NCBI GenBank assembly: GCA_963969495.1
Contig: OZ018329.1
Coordinates: 145,013,521 to 145,077,520 of the forward strand
Length of the DNA: 64,000 nt
Reading direction: 5' to 3'
Source: Ceratothoa steindachneri
Taxonomy: Eukaryota; Arthropoda; Malacostraca; Isopoda; Cymothoidae
The notes below the pieces were generated by a model that was given only the letters and a program-made list of their open reading frames with translations, did no database searches and was not told the DNA's origin. The translations under genes were made by a program, and so were the position numbers. Shown in pieces: positions 1 to 11,149 of this stretch; within the stretch, counting starts at the first letter, position 1, and the number at the start of each line of letters is the position of its first letter.

Positions 1-1850
1 GGGCAAAACCCCCCAAATAATGGAAACCAATGTCCAGGTCAGTGTCTATTACCATGTCATCGACGCATCGGTCAATATGGCGACGCCGTTTGACTGAGAC
101 AAAAAGTATTCCTCAGTATGATATTTTCTGTACTCAAATGATGACACAGCTTTTAATTAAGAGGGGGTGTGGGTTATTACTGGAACAAGATGAGTGGCTA
201 AATAAAGAAAAAATGAGGAGAACGCACAAATATAGTGTGAAAACTTCATGCATGACAACTTAAGGGTTTAGCTGGGGCAGAGGCAATACAAGATATGGGC
301 TAACGTTTCGGGTTAACTTAGAAAATGGGTCAAAACAATCCTTCAAGGTAAAAGACCATTACAAGGAAACAACTAAAGCCACGTTCGCAAATTTCAAAAC
401 ACACGTTCACCAATGGAGCACATGTAAATATGGGAAATGGGACATAAAAGCAGTATGGCTCTAAAATACCCGACTTACATCATGCAACCATGTGACATCA
501 AAGAGCTTACGATTTGCATCAATTTCACATTTGAAATATACATCGCCCCCTTCCTCGATGTCATCCATTTTTTAGCTTCGTCCAGCGAAAAGCCTAATGC
601 GGGGAGATTCTGAAAAAGAAAGATCTAAAGCAATAAATCTCCCTCGAGCTCTAGAATGTACATACTCATCTTTTATGTCTGATTTGTTTTTCTATTCAAA
701 ATGTCATAGACAAAAATGAATAAATATTATTGGCGACAGAGAAAAAATGAATAGAAAAATCTATACCAACCGACCTCATTAACTATAAATATTAGGGTTT
801 GACGCTTTTGATAAAGTCTCATGACAAATTCCTAGAAAGGAAACAAGTCTGTAAATATATGTTTCATCACCATTTGTAGATTTCAAACTCGTATCTTCGA
901 ATTTGTTGAACAACACTCTCCCTCTGAACACATAGAATTAACAAGCTGTGTTCTTACCTTTAGTTATCTTAGCCTTATAACATATTGGGTATTTTGGCCA
1001 GTTCTTTTTCTCTATTCTTTGTTTCTTTCCTCATGCATTCTTTGTTCAAAATAGCAACAGTAGTTGCAATCAATTCGTCATTCAATTATAATTAACGAAT
1101 TATTTTTCTTGGGATTCTATTTATTAATTATAATTAAAAAAACGTTATTCTTGTGATTATATTTAATAGTTGGCTCTGCCCCTTCTAGCTCCCTCTTGAT
1201 TCATTCTTTCATTCCATCGCCTGGTTCCGTTTAGAAGACGAATCTCAACTTGGAACAGCAGACGACAAAGGCCATAGCTCATTTTTCTTTAAAAATATCT
1301 GCCCTATTTCTGTTTTTCCCTATGATTTGCAGATCGCTTTGAATTAAAAGCCGAAATGTTTGCCAATGTATTAATTTATATGTCTGTAAATTTCGAAAAC
1401 TTAGGCGATTTGAAATTAAAATTGCATAGCGACTCGAAATGTAATTTTAGGGTAATCTGTCGATTCTTGGAAGGGTTTTGGAAGGATTCCAGTGTTTTCT
1501 TTGGGGGCTGCCCTCCCCTTTTTGTTGTAGGTCTTAGTTTCCTTTTTAGCGAGTGATTTGTTCTTTAAAAACGCACCTACCTTGCCCAACCAGAGTGAGA
1601 GGAAGGTAGATGGGTATTAAAAAAAAGGTAATTTGTATTGCAATGAATACAAAAATAGTAAAATGATGGTAACTCCATCAGAAATATTGGAAAAGAGGTG
1701 AATATGGGTGAAGGTAAAAATGTTTGGAATATTTAGTAGAGTGAGTTTACATCTTGATACACGAGGTAAGGAGAATAATGAAAGAGAAGATGATCCTTAA
1801 AAAGTCAAGGTGACCGTAAGTACTGGAGGAAGAGAGATAGGTTCGAACTA
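1..1850. other. AT-rich DNA, no gene recognised
   Basis: I see no recognisable coding region in any frame, only short open frames full of stops on either side. The sequence is AT-rich with A and T runs. The first bases contain GGGCAAAACCCCCCAAA, which resembles patches near 14786 and 26795, but no element boundary could be drawn from this. Confidence 0.5.
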
Positions 1851-1851
1851 G

Positions 1852-1945
1852 TGATGCTAAAATATCGAACTTTTCAATACCGGTGAAAATACCAATGATT
1901 TTCTTAATACCGTATCAATACCGGTATTAAGAATAAAATGCATTT
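1852..1945. repeat. Inverted-repeat patch rich in AATACCGG, possible hAT terminus
   Basis: AATACCG occurs three times. TTCTTAATACCG (1901-1912) and its exact reverse complement CGGTATTAAGAA (1922-1933) form a 12-bp hairpin with a 9-base loop. ACCGGTAT-rich ends are common in hAT-type elements, so this may be the tip of a decayed one. I could not find the partner end, so the assignment is weak. Confidence 0.3.
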
Positions 1946-2379
1946 ATTCACTGATTCAAAGGTAAAAATAAGGGAAAAATTAAAGTCATGTACTTTAATG
2001 ATTAAAGATTTAGTCATAACTTTCCTTTTTCTATTCATAAGCTTCAAGGAATAAAAAAATAACTGAAAAAATAAATAACTTTTTCAATTCCTTAAAATAT
2101 ATCCATAATGAAAAAAAACTTTCCTCAAGCAAAACAATTCAAACTAGAGAAGAACTGGTTCCAAAATGTATATACTGCTTTTTTTTAGTGCATGACAATA
2201 ATATTTTAATGAAAACGTTTTTCCAACTAAAAATGATTATATTATGATAAGAAGATGTGAATTTCCTAATTAATTGCAATAATAAGTAATGAAAATATAA
2301 AGATTAATTGAAAAAAATCACTATCTCCTGTCAGGGAGAGAGAGAAATTCACGCGGTCAAAGAAGCCTAAGGGGGTATC

Positions 2380-2500
2380 TCACGGACCTTCAACCGGCGT
2401 CTTTTCGCAAACTTCCGGGGCGATAACGAAGCGATTCAAACTGTAGCCCAGAACCCAATTCAGCGAGAGGCCGCTAAGCCCTTACCCGCTGCGCCTTGAA
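2380..2500 (-). mobile_element. Possible tRNA-derived SINE head
   Basis: On the minus strand, GGCGCAGCGGGTAAGGGC (about 2478-2495) fits a pol III A box with its D-loop sequence. GTTTGAATCGC (about 2431-2441) fits a degenerate B box, at a tRNA-like spacing. The patch is GC-rich against an AT-rich background. There is no convincing cloverleaf, so a functional tRNA gene is unlikely. The 3' limit and any tail are not clear. Confidence 0.4.
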
Positions 2501-2549
2501 TCGGAGTGGGACCCACTTCCGACGGCAAACAAAATCACTTCCGGCAAAG

Positions 2550-4610
2550 TTGTATATATTTCCCAGCGCGGATATGAGCAAATTAGTATTCAACCAGGAG
2601 TCAGATGCTGCTCACGCAGTATCCAAGCAGTAATCAAAAGGATTCATTAGAACCAGCCAAAGGACACAACGTACCACTTCACAAGCGACTCTCTGGTGCC
2701 CTTAGGAGTCACAGGCAAAAAACTAGTTGTTCAGAACTACGGCATTCAAGGACGAAAGGACTCATTCTGGAATAACGCGCTTCGCTCCGTGCCGGGCAAG
2801 GATACTCTCTCGAACAACCACTCGAGCCTTCTCCATCCCCCCTCTCCTCTTGGAAAATCGTAAGCCTATTATTTTTTTCTCTATCACCGTTGAAGAGACG
2901 TGACGCTTTCTGACTACGAAGCCTCACCTCATCATCTCCTCTCGTTTTCTTTCGAGTAAATATTGTGCTACTCATAGCTCGTGCTGAAGCATTTCCATGT
3001 AAATTAATTTTCCTTTGCTGAACGATCAGTTTTCCCAGTGTGAAAATTATTGTTAAATTCTGTTATTTGTTTGTATAATATTAAAGAGTATTTTTGTTTA
3101 ACTTGTTTAAATCCAAGAACCACATAAAAAGCCATTGATCTATTTTCTAAGTCAGCCAACGGAATAAACGCACTCGAATATCCCCGTACTTAAAAGGGAC
3201 TTCCCCCGCGTCTAGGGAGGGTAAGCGAAGGTCAGTGAAGCCTACCTGACCTATGAAATATTCCTAATACGAGAAAAATAAGAACCTTTTGATGAAAAGC
3301 AAAATAATCAGATTATTTTTCATTTTAAAATGCAGACTTGAGAAAACAAAGCTTTTTCAGATAATTTTCCGAAAGATTTGATCTCAGTTTGGTGGGGTAC
3401 AACCCCACAGCCGAGACGCTCTTTCAGATTCTACAATTGGGGGCTTGACTGAAACTAATACATTATAAAGCTTGTCTAGGTTTTCTTTTCTCTTTAGCGA
3501 TACATCAAAGCTCTTAAATTCCATGTTGGCAACTAAATGTGCTGAAGGTTCTTTCCTAAATAGAATTGTCTAAATCTTCTATTTTTTACAAATATTCGGC
3601 AAGCAATGGGTCATCATTTGCCCCTTTTCGAGCTTATATTCCCACTGCATCTTTAGACTAACCAAGTTCTTGTTGACATACTCTTTCTTTTTCGTCCTGA
3701 TCCCACTGTACACTGTTTACAGAGAAAAGCTTTTTAATAAGTCTATCTACAGAACTCCCTTTCAGATTCTACAGAGCGTCTGTAGAAGTGTTTTTTCTAA
3801 TAAAATACAATTTCTATTTTTGATTCGTCATAAGTTATTTTGTTACACGTTTTTTTAAAGAAAATATACCATAACCATGAACTATTGTCTTAATAAACAA
3901 CTAAACTACCTCAATTACCATCATTACCTTTATAGAGTCCTTTTATAACCCCATGAAGGTAAAGAAGTGAGAAGAGCAGCTCGTGCGGGATATTTCGCTA
4001 TTTCTCTTTTGGGTTTTATTTTTGCATTTGCTAAAGAGACACACCTTTACACTGAATCTCGCACGCCCTTGCGGGAGGGGGGGGGGGTCTTTTCATCCAC
4101 GGCCCTGTAATACGACGGTAAACGTGAGGGGAAAATACGCAATTGATGCAGCTATTTTTATGGCTCTTAGATTTGTCTATTTGTTGAAGAGCGTCTTCCA
4201 GACGTGTCCGTAGGAGTGTGAAGGTGGATACACATTACACACATTAACCGCAGACCATCACTGCGTACATTGCAATTTACCTTACTATTTAATTAATAAA
4301 AATCTATTGTGTGTTGAAATGAATTGTTTACTGCCATACTTCTAGACCGTGTGGAGAAGGGGAATATAAAAAACAAACGAGAAATCTGAACACGTCAAAG
4401 TAATCCATCCCGAAACCGAGATCCGAAGAGTCGCCTCCTCAGATTCAGAGTTGGGAAGCGCCAACTCTTAAACTGAAATAATACCAGTCTTTGCTCTAGT
4501 ATCTACCTTTTGCGATGGTTAATTTTAGGCCTAACTTCAATAAAAAATAAAATGAAACACAGTTCATTTATAGAGATCAATTTACCAAAATTACAGGTTT
4601 TAAGACTTAA
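2550..4610. other. Unannotated AT-rich DNA
   Basis: No recognisable gene. The short open frames at 2709-2975 (-), 3670-3858 (+) and 3983-4213 (+) show no family resemblance and look like chance. A run of G lies near 4078-4087. Confidence 0.5.
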
Positions 4611-4614
4611 AAGA

Positions 4615-5290
4615 TTTTACGCTTCAAATTTTAGTCAATGAAATCGTCGTCGACCTCAATTCCGGCCTCCAGGCGGCGTCGGAACATTTTGCACGCCTTC
4701 TCGACGTTCCTTCTCTGTTTAACTGAGTGAAAACTGTGGTGGTCTTGCAGCTAAACCCCACTTTTGGTGCTGCATGTGGAATTGTTATTCACTAACAACC
4801 GCGCCCCATACATAATAGGCCAGGGGGTTGCAGTCTAGCGAGTCTAAAGGCTAGATTTTGGGAGTCATGTGATCGAGAAAATTGTCTGACAGCCAAGCTA
4901 GGATCATGTTAGTTCTGTGGCATGATGTAGTTCTACTGCCACACCTACTCCCTTCCAGCGATCAGCTCCTGTATCCAGGGTAACACAAAATCCTCCAGAC
5001 ATTTCATTTACCCATCCTTAGTGAGTCTGAGGCAGTCAAAGAAGAAAAACAGTTGTTTTAGAGCCACTTTACCCTCATCATCACAGCCTGATTCATCGAA
5101 CTCTTTCTTGATCTTCTGCACCGTCTTTAGATTGATGCCCTAACACTAAGTCATTTTCACATTGGAGCTACCGACATGAATCCCAAGTAGCTCAATTGCC
5201 CTTTCCAAATTTTTCGGAGGATTGAATTCAACCAGGGTATTATTTTCTTCACAGACGATGGACAACTTAATCTACTATGGTAGGAAGAAG
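4615..5290 (-). pseudogene. Decayed mariner transposase
   Basis: Minus-strand fragments line up with a mariner transposase in order. First comes a helix-turn-helix-like stretch near 5100-5230 (KTVQKIKKEFDESG). Next is VLPWIQELIAGREYVWQ (about 4925-5000), matching the block before the second catalytic Asp. Then comes WLSDNFLDHMTPK followed by PLDSLDCNPLAYYVWG (about 4800-4900), the block around the third catalytic Asp. The C-terminal VEKACKMFRRRLEAG ends at a stop near 4635. Several stops and frame changes break it, and the region with the first Asp seems deleted. Mariner transposases cut and paste at TA sites in the nucleus; this copy cannot. Terminal inverted repeats were not identified. Confidence 0.75.
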
Positions 5291-5614
5291 AGAAAACCGA
5301 CGCCAGAAAAAAACGGCGACAAATTACCCATTTCACCCTTTATATCATTCTGTCTTAAAGTAGAAAACTGACAACAGACGATGGCATTTTCATTCAGTGC
5401 ATAAAGAACGAGGGGAAGACAGATTGATGAAGGAAAAAGATGGCCCATCTACCATTCTAGTACTGATCAAACTCCACGGTACAGTCGATAATGTTAATTA
5501 GCTGCTATTTATCGGTTTCATGGATACCCTGGTACCTGACACTGAACTTGCCTGGGCTCACTAGTACCTATCTTCTCGAATATCTGAGGTCAAATATCTA
5601 GACGGGTGGAGTTG
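5291..5614. other. Unannotated spacer next to LINE 3' end
   Basis: No gene seen. It lies between the mariner fossil and the poly(T) that marks the 3' end of the large minus-strand LINE. Confidence 0.5.
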
Positions 5615-5919
5615 ATTTTTTTCTTTTTTTTTAGGAGGCTATCTGGCGACTGCCCACTTGGGCATAAGTCGTCGCAATTACACAGCCTAGTTCTAGGCTA
5701 CTTTGAAATAAGCATATGAAAACAAAACAACGATAAAAAGGAAAGATGACAACACTTAGGAAGCAAGCTCCGGCGTCGGGTGGAGTTACACCCCCCCCCC
5801 CCCAAGAGGCGCAGGAGCGTGCCACCTAGACAAAAACAACAATAACAAAAACAAAACCTAGGTAAGTAAAAGGGAAAGGCTCCCCCCCCCCCAAAAAAAA
5901 AGTCTACAAAGTCCACCAG
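5615..5919 (-). other. LINE 3' UTR and poly(A) end
   Basis: After the ORF2 stop the minus strand continues with T-rich and G-rich runs (plus-strand C runs near 5791-5803 and 5882-5892). It ends in an A-rich tract, seen on the plus strand as TTTTTTTCTTTTTTTTT at about 5615-5632. This fixes the insertion orientation. Confidence 0.75.
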
Positions 5920-8900
5920 TCAATGTGCACGCACTCGTCCCGAGTACAAGGGACAGGCGGTAGCACCCCACCCATCTCGGTACCGGGACAGGTAACGTGA
6001 GCGAAGATCGCCCAGACTGGGACATTCAACAAGAATCTGTCGAACAGTCTGGGGGACAACGCAGTCTTCACAGTAGGGCGCTGGCGAGCACTCCATCAAC
6101 TTTAAGTTCCCTTCGACCATCTTCCATCTTCTTTTCCCAGCCCGAAGAGCTGCCCGTATTCCTGGTCGGGTCGCAGAGTCCTCGCAGACTATTTGGCGCG
6201 CTCATTCCCCGCAATTCCTACATGTCGAGTAACCAAGCAGAAGATAATCTCGACATCTGCCAGGCTCGCCAAAACCGTGGCGTGACGGATATTGCGAACC
6301 AGGGGATGCGGATATTCCAATGCCCGAAAGCACACGGGGCGCTATGTGAGTCGCTATAGATCACAATCTGGTCTCGGAACTGGGCACGTCGCGCAATCTC
6401 CCGTACCCAGTGATGTATTGCCACCACCTCGGCAGTGAAGACAGACGCGGCGCCTGGCATAGCCACGCTGACTTCAAACAGAGGGGATAGGGTGTGAAAG
6501 CTGGCCCCCTCTTCGGACTTGGATCCATCCGTATCCACTGGCACAGTTCTAGCGTGACACGAGGTGTTCTCCAAAAAGGTCAAACTCAATACTCCCCGCG
6601 CTGTACAAGCTTTGGGAGCAGAGGTGTGGCGACAAATAGCCAAATGTGGTACCCTCCAGGGTGGCGTCCTGATCAGAACCAGAAGGGATACCGGCCCAAG
6701 AGCTATACCTAGTTCTCAAAGGAGTTTCCTTGCCCAACACCCAAAAGTCTTTATGTATGACTGGCGTCGCTAAGCGGCATAGGCACCGTCGAAATCAGCT
6801 ACGAATACAGTGAGAGCTGTTGGCGCCTGAGGGAGGTGCGAGGCTCGCGCGTACAGGCGAATGATGCACTGTACATGGCGTAGAACGAGTTGCATCTCCC
6901 CAGCATCGACTAGTAGGCTCTTAATGGGGGAAATGCGGAAGGTACCGGTCGCCAGGCAAAGGCTGGTGTATAGTCCACACCACCAGTCGAGTCCACCTTT
7001 CGCAATACACGCTCGGCTGCGGATGCATAAAACTCGCATCTGTATTCGAGCTTCGAACGAACAAAGGACCGATAAAAAAGGAAGGCAGTAACCCTATCAT
7101 CGTCCCAAGCGCTGAACGTCACGGAACCGAGAATATCTATGGCGTGGGTACAAGAGACCCTAAGGCCCCGAATATGAGCCTCCCAGGTGAGGAGTCGGTC
7201 AAATATAAGTCCAAGGAAACGGTGCGATTTAACCACTTCCAGGCGTACCCCATTAAGACACAAGTCTGGAACTGGGTGGAGCCATGGCTGGCGGCAGAAG
7301 TGCACCACCTTAGTCTTGGCCAAGGTGGTGGGTCTCACTCATTGCCCCAAGCGCTGAACGTCACGGAACGGAGAATATCTATGGCGCGGGTACAAGAGAC
7401 CCTAATGCTGCAAATATGAGCCTCCAATGTGAGGCGTCGGTCAAATATAAGTCCAAGGAAACGGTGCGATTCAACCACTTTCAGGCGTACCCTATTAAAC
7501 ACAAGTCTGGAACTATGTGGAGCCATGGCTGGCGGCAGAAGTGCACCACCTTTGTCTTGGCCAGGGAAAACCGAAACCTGTGCGCTTCGGCATAGCGAGA
7601 GACGCGGTTCAATGCCTGTTGTTGTCGACGCTCCAGAGTTGCCATCTGAGCCGCGCCAATAGAAATCGAAAGGTCATCCACGTAAAGCGTAGCGAAAATA
7701 TCTTTCGGTAGCACCGAAGTGATGCCGTTAATGCCCAGAGCAAAGAGTATGAAACTGAGGACACTTTCCTGCGGGACGCCCTCTTCCTGGTCTATTGGGC
7801 CGGAGAGGGCTCCCTAACCCGTACGTAAAAATCGATGATCTCGCAAAAATTCTGATATAAACATTGGGAGGCGTCCACTCGCCCCCATCGTATGGAGAGT
7901 CTCCATGATACCGTATCGCCATGCGGTATCATAGGCCTTTTCCAGATCGAAAAAACCGTGGCGTAGTGCTGCTACAAAGGAAGGCCTCGCAGAAGGCATT
8001 TTCAAATCGGTGCAGAGCATCCGACGTGGAGTGGAATTTGGGGAAGCCGCAATCTGCAGAAGAGAGATGGCCGCCACTGTCCAGAAAAACGGCTAATCTA
8101 ACATTTATCAATTTCTCCATCAACTTGCACACACAAGAGGTTAGAGAGATTGGGCGGAAACCGGCCGGAGTAGACTGATCTCTTTCCGGTTTGCGAAAGG
8201 CGAGCACAGTAGCGATTCACACGGAATCTGGCAGGAGACCCTCCACCCAGATTCTGTTGAACAAATCTAAGAGAAAGGCCATGCCTCGTTCAACAAATGT
8301 GGCGAAGCATAAGGTACGGGATATCGTCCGGACCATGGGCGGTGTCCACGCAGAAAGCAAGAGCGGAACGCAACTCACTGACAGTAAACCTGTCGTTGAA
8401 GGGTTCTCGGCCTCTAGAGGTAAAGTCTAGCCGGCGGCCTTCCGCGACATCACGACATGCATTGCATGCTGGCAGAGCAGAAGACCAGCTAGATACTGCG
8501 AAAAAACTGGTCGCGAAGGATTCCACCACGGACGCGGGGTCCCAGATTGCGGTGCCATCCTGCAGGAGAACGAGAGGGGGGGTCTTGCGAGAATTGGCCC
8601 CGAATTCCTTTGATTCGCTACCACACCTCTGCTAGAGGGGTCTTCCCATTAAGTGAAGACACGTATGCCCGCCAAGAAGAGAGGCGGGTGTGCTTCGAAA
8701 TATACCGGAATCTAGCCCTAGCTCGACGAAATTCACCGACAGTGAAATCGTTCGAGGGGCGGTATAGCGCATGTAGGCATAACGCTTCTATTTCAGGGTC
8801 GTCTCACACTCGGCCGACCACCACGGGAGTGGTCGGCGTACAAAACGACCAGACGTTCTGGGAATAGTAGTCAAGCCCGCGGAGATGAGGTTGCCGGAGA

Positions 8901-9640
8901 AGAACTCAACGGCCTTATCTACCGACCTAAACTCCTCGAGTGAGATAGAGAATTCAGTCATTTCCTGAAAGGCAGGCCACCGCGCCCGCGCCAAGCACCA
9001 CCAAGGTGGTATTTGAAAGGGATAGAGATCACTACCATGGAGGTCCTCGACCACTCCCTAATCAAAATCAGGCTGTGCATTCGAAGAGCACAAAGATAGA
9101 TCAAAGCAATAAAATGAAGAAGTTCTCGGGCAGTGATGCGTAAACTCATCCACATTTAGGACACCTATATCAAGCACTTCGATCAGATTGGCAAGGACTT
9201 GTTCCCTGAGATTTATTAAGTAATCTCCCCAAAGAAAATGCCTGCCGTTTAGATCTCCAAGCAAGAGAAAGAGCATCGGCAACCGTGCGACTACGCGGCG
9301 GAAGTCCCCCGCGTCGAAGTCAGCTGACGGTGGAATGTGCGAAGAAATAATAGTATACCTCCTATCCAGGTGCAGCTGCACAGCCACTGCCTGAAAAGAG
9401 GTATCTAAAGTGAAAAGAAGAACAGAGGCAACATGCCGGGTGTAAACCACGCATCCCCCATCCCTCCCCCATTACGTGGTGGTGGGGTCGCAAAACCCTT
9501 ATACCCCGGGAGGGCGGGAAAGAGGCACGCGCCTTGCATGGTCTGCAAAAAAATAGCTAACAAGGAACGGGATGAGACGAGCCTCCGCAGCTCCTACCAG
9601 TTGGCCCTGAGTCCGTGGCAATTCCATTGAAAGAATATGC
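5920..9640 (-). pseudogene. LINE ORF2: endonuclease, reverse transcriptase, RNase H (broken)
   Basis: The endonuclease begins with FFQWNCHGLRANW near 9625, continues through LLLGDLNGRHFLWG (Asp at about 9255) and ends with PWWSAECETTLK near 8790. The reverse transcriptase fingers read FRPISLTSCVCKLMEKL (about 8100-8155). Motif A is FFDLEKAYDTAWR (Asp at about 7948), followed by EEGVPQESVLS (about 7765-7795) and the catalytic YVDD at 7673-7684. The thumb and connection, HRFLGLIFDRLLTWEAHI, lies near 7180-7230. RNase H has the D-E-D set: DGSKS (Asp about 6529), FTAEVVA and YSDSHSA. A Cys/His segment (CEDCVVPQTVRQILVECPSL) near 6020-6080 precedes the stop at 5920. It would nick target DNA and copy the RNA in place. 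At least six frame breaks inactivate it. Confidence 0.88.
7105..7564 (-). repeat. 242-bp tandem duplication inside the LINE reverse transcriptase
   Basis: About 218 bp starting CCAAGCGCTGAACGTCACGG at 7105 are repeated from about 7346, an offset of 242 bp, with a short join (about 7323-7346) that differs. Both copies translate to the thumb region, each carrying HRFLGLIFDR on the minus strand. The copies differ at scattered bases, so the duplication is not brand new. It disrupts the reading frame of ORF2. Confidence 0.85.
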
Positions 9641-9659
9641 CCTCCAGGCCTAGCTCAGA

Positions 9660-10970
9660 GAAGACACAGGTGCCCTCTTCGAGCAGAACACCCTCACGGG
9701 AATGCCCGTACGCTTTCCGGAGGCAGAACCCCGGGTGCTGTTTGCTGGACAAAGCGCTGAAGGCGCTGTCGCCTTCGACAACTTATTGGGGGAGGTTGGG
9801 CTTGCCATGCGAGTCTTTTCCTTCCTCCGCCTCGAAACCTTAGGCGGGCATTGCGGTTTCGGTGGCGGAGGGCCCTTTTTTCAGGGATCCACCGTCTCCC
9901 AGTCCCCCATCCCACCACTAGGCCTGGGCGAAGTAGCCCAAGCTCCTTTGTTGGTGTCCTCCTTTCGGGGGACAGCTTTAGGAACCCCAGAACATGGTCT
10001 GGCGTCAAACTTCAGGGGTGTTGCCTCCTGTTTGTCTAAAGATTCGGTGGAGACGCGTGACCGTCACGCTGAAGGAAGGGTGGAGAGCCCAGGCTAAAGC
10101 CAGGGCTGGGTGTAAACCCTTTGTGCATCCAGCTTTACCAGGGGAGCGCCTGGGTTGAGTAGAACTTGCAGAACGGCTCCGAATGGGCGTGGAAACAATT
10201 ATGCTCGTTGGCATGTATGGGCCAAGAGCAGAGGGTGTCTTTCTAAACATTGAGTCATATGACGTCCCAGGCAGAGCCGGGCGCGCCAGGACCAAGTCCT
10301 TAGCCTAGCGGAATGAGAGTCTATCCTGGGCTTTAACGGCTAGGATTTCTTTCTCAAGGAGATATGCACCACATTGCTTCAAAGAAGCGGGGTGAGGCTC
10401 TTAGTAATTGACACACTTGGCCAAACACGATTTGGACTTATCGTGTGCGGCCTTGGAGCAATTTACACAGACTTCAGGCAATCCCGACTTTGTACGTCTA
10501 CATGAACGATTTGTATCGCCGAAGTGGTGACAGTAATAGCACCGCCGCGGCAGTGGCTCGAATGCCTTCACGCGGTAGCGGTATCAACCGGCACGCACCG
10601 ACTCAGAGAGCTTGTCACAGTCTAACGTGACAAAGAGTGTAGGGGTGAGTCTCGAGGCCGCTCCCTGTTTTCTCATCACACGCTCGACCTTGACCGCCCC
10701 ATAGTCGGCCAGCTCTAAGGTGATGTCCTCTAGGGAGTAGTCAACGAGTTCCCTCGCATAAACTATTCCCTTTACAAAGTTAATGGTAGAGTGCGGCGTT
10801 ACACTCACCGAAGTGCCATCAAGTGTCCGAAGAGCACTTATTTTGGCTGCCTCAGAGGGATCCGCCGCATTCGCTAGAATGCTCCCTTCCGAGAAACAGG
10901 TCACCTTCGGTTCTCTATCAATTACAATAGCTAAAGCTCTCCTTTGATGGATCATGTTGCCCTTGGTGTA
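9660..10970 (-). pseudogene. LINE ORF1, gag-like nucleic-acid-binding protein (broken)
   Basis: The N-terminal half (about 10620-10930) reads STINFVKGIVYARELVDYS and then ELADYGAVKVERVMRKQG, the RRM-like fold typical of arthropod I/Jockey ORF1 proteins. After an in-frame stop near 10570 the same frame gives two zinc knuckles: CYYCHHFGDTNRSC at about 10500-10540 and CVNCSKAAHDKSKSC at about 10430-10475, where the knuckle's His is visible. A further stop follows at about 10408. The remainder (9694-10295) is basic and proline-rich in shifted frames. In active elements this protein binds the element RNA in the ribonucleoprotein. This copy has at least two stops and several frame changes. Confidence 0.8.
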
Positions 10971-10989
10971 ACATGATGCCAATGGTTGC

Positions 10990-11145
10990 AATGGTTGTTT
11001 AGGAAGGGGCAGTGTCGGTGTACACTGCAACCATGCGTTCATGGATCTCTTTTGCATTCTTGCCTTCCTTGGTCAAAAATTTGAACACTGCGCGGTGCTC
11101 AACCTTCTCAATTGTTGAAAAATTTGTGACTGACGATCTGCGATC
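10990..11145 (-). pseudogene. Mariner transposase N-terminal scrap (SETMAR/Mos1-like)
   Basis: In a minus-strand frame distinct from the LINE ORF1, the sequence reads VEHRAVFKFLTKEGKNAKEI followed by HERMVAVYTDTAPS and a stop. This matches the first helix-turn-helix of mariner transposases of the Mos1/SETMAR type, which bind the terminal repeats. Similarity stops near 10990, where LINE ORF1-like sequence begins, so the LINE may have inserted in or joined to this mariner. The rest of the transposase is not present nearby in the same lineage. Confidence 0.65.
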
Positions 11146-11149
11146 AGCT

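Larger units (their letters stand above)
5615..10985 (-). mobile_element. Nearly full-length, inactive non-LTR retrotransposon (I/Jockey-like, with RNase H)
   Basis: The minus strand reads, in order: gag-like ORF1 with zinc knuckles, ORF2 with apurinic-type endonuclease, reverse transcriptase, RNase H and a Cys/His tail, a 3' untranslated region and a poly(A) tract (poly(T) at 5615-5632 on the plus strand). This order and the RNase H fit the I superfamily of LINEs. By eye the element is clearly richer in G+C than the DNA on either side. Frameshifts, stops and a 242-bp internal duplication show it is dead. Related fragments lie at 15340-15830, 26270-26420 and 33740-34510. The 5' end is uncertain because ORF1 runs into a mariner scrap near 10990. 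No target-site duplication could be fixed. Confidence 0.88.

Noticed and set aside
1..20. Shared GGGCATAACCCCCCAAA-like motif at 1, 14786 and 26795
   Set aside because: Too short and the flanks differ; may be chance homopolymer similarity.
2709..2975. Basic 88-residue protein on the minus strand
   Set aside because: No family resemblance, no supporting context; charged composition follows from the purine-rich strand.
3410..3790. Direct repeat of TTTCAGATTCTACA near 3424 and 3760
   Set aside because: Only about 14 bp is shared and the flanks do not align well enough to define a repeat unit.
4615..11145. One mariner split by insertion of the LINE
   Set aside because: The 4.6-5.3 kb fossil has its own N-terminal DNA-binding remnant and C-terminal motifs of another mariner lineage than the SETMAR-like scrap at 11 kb.
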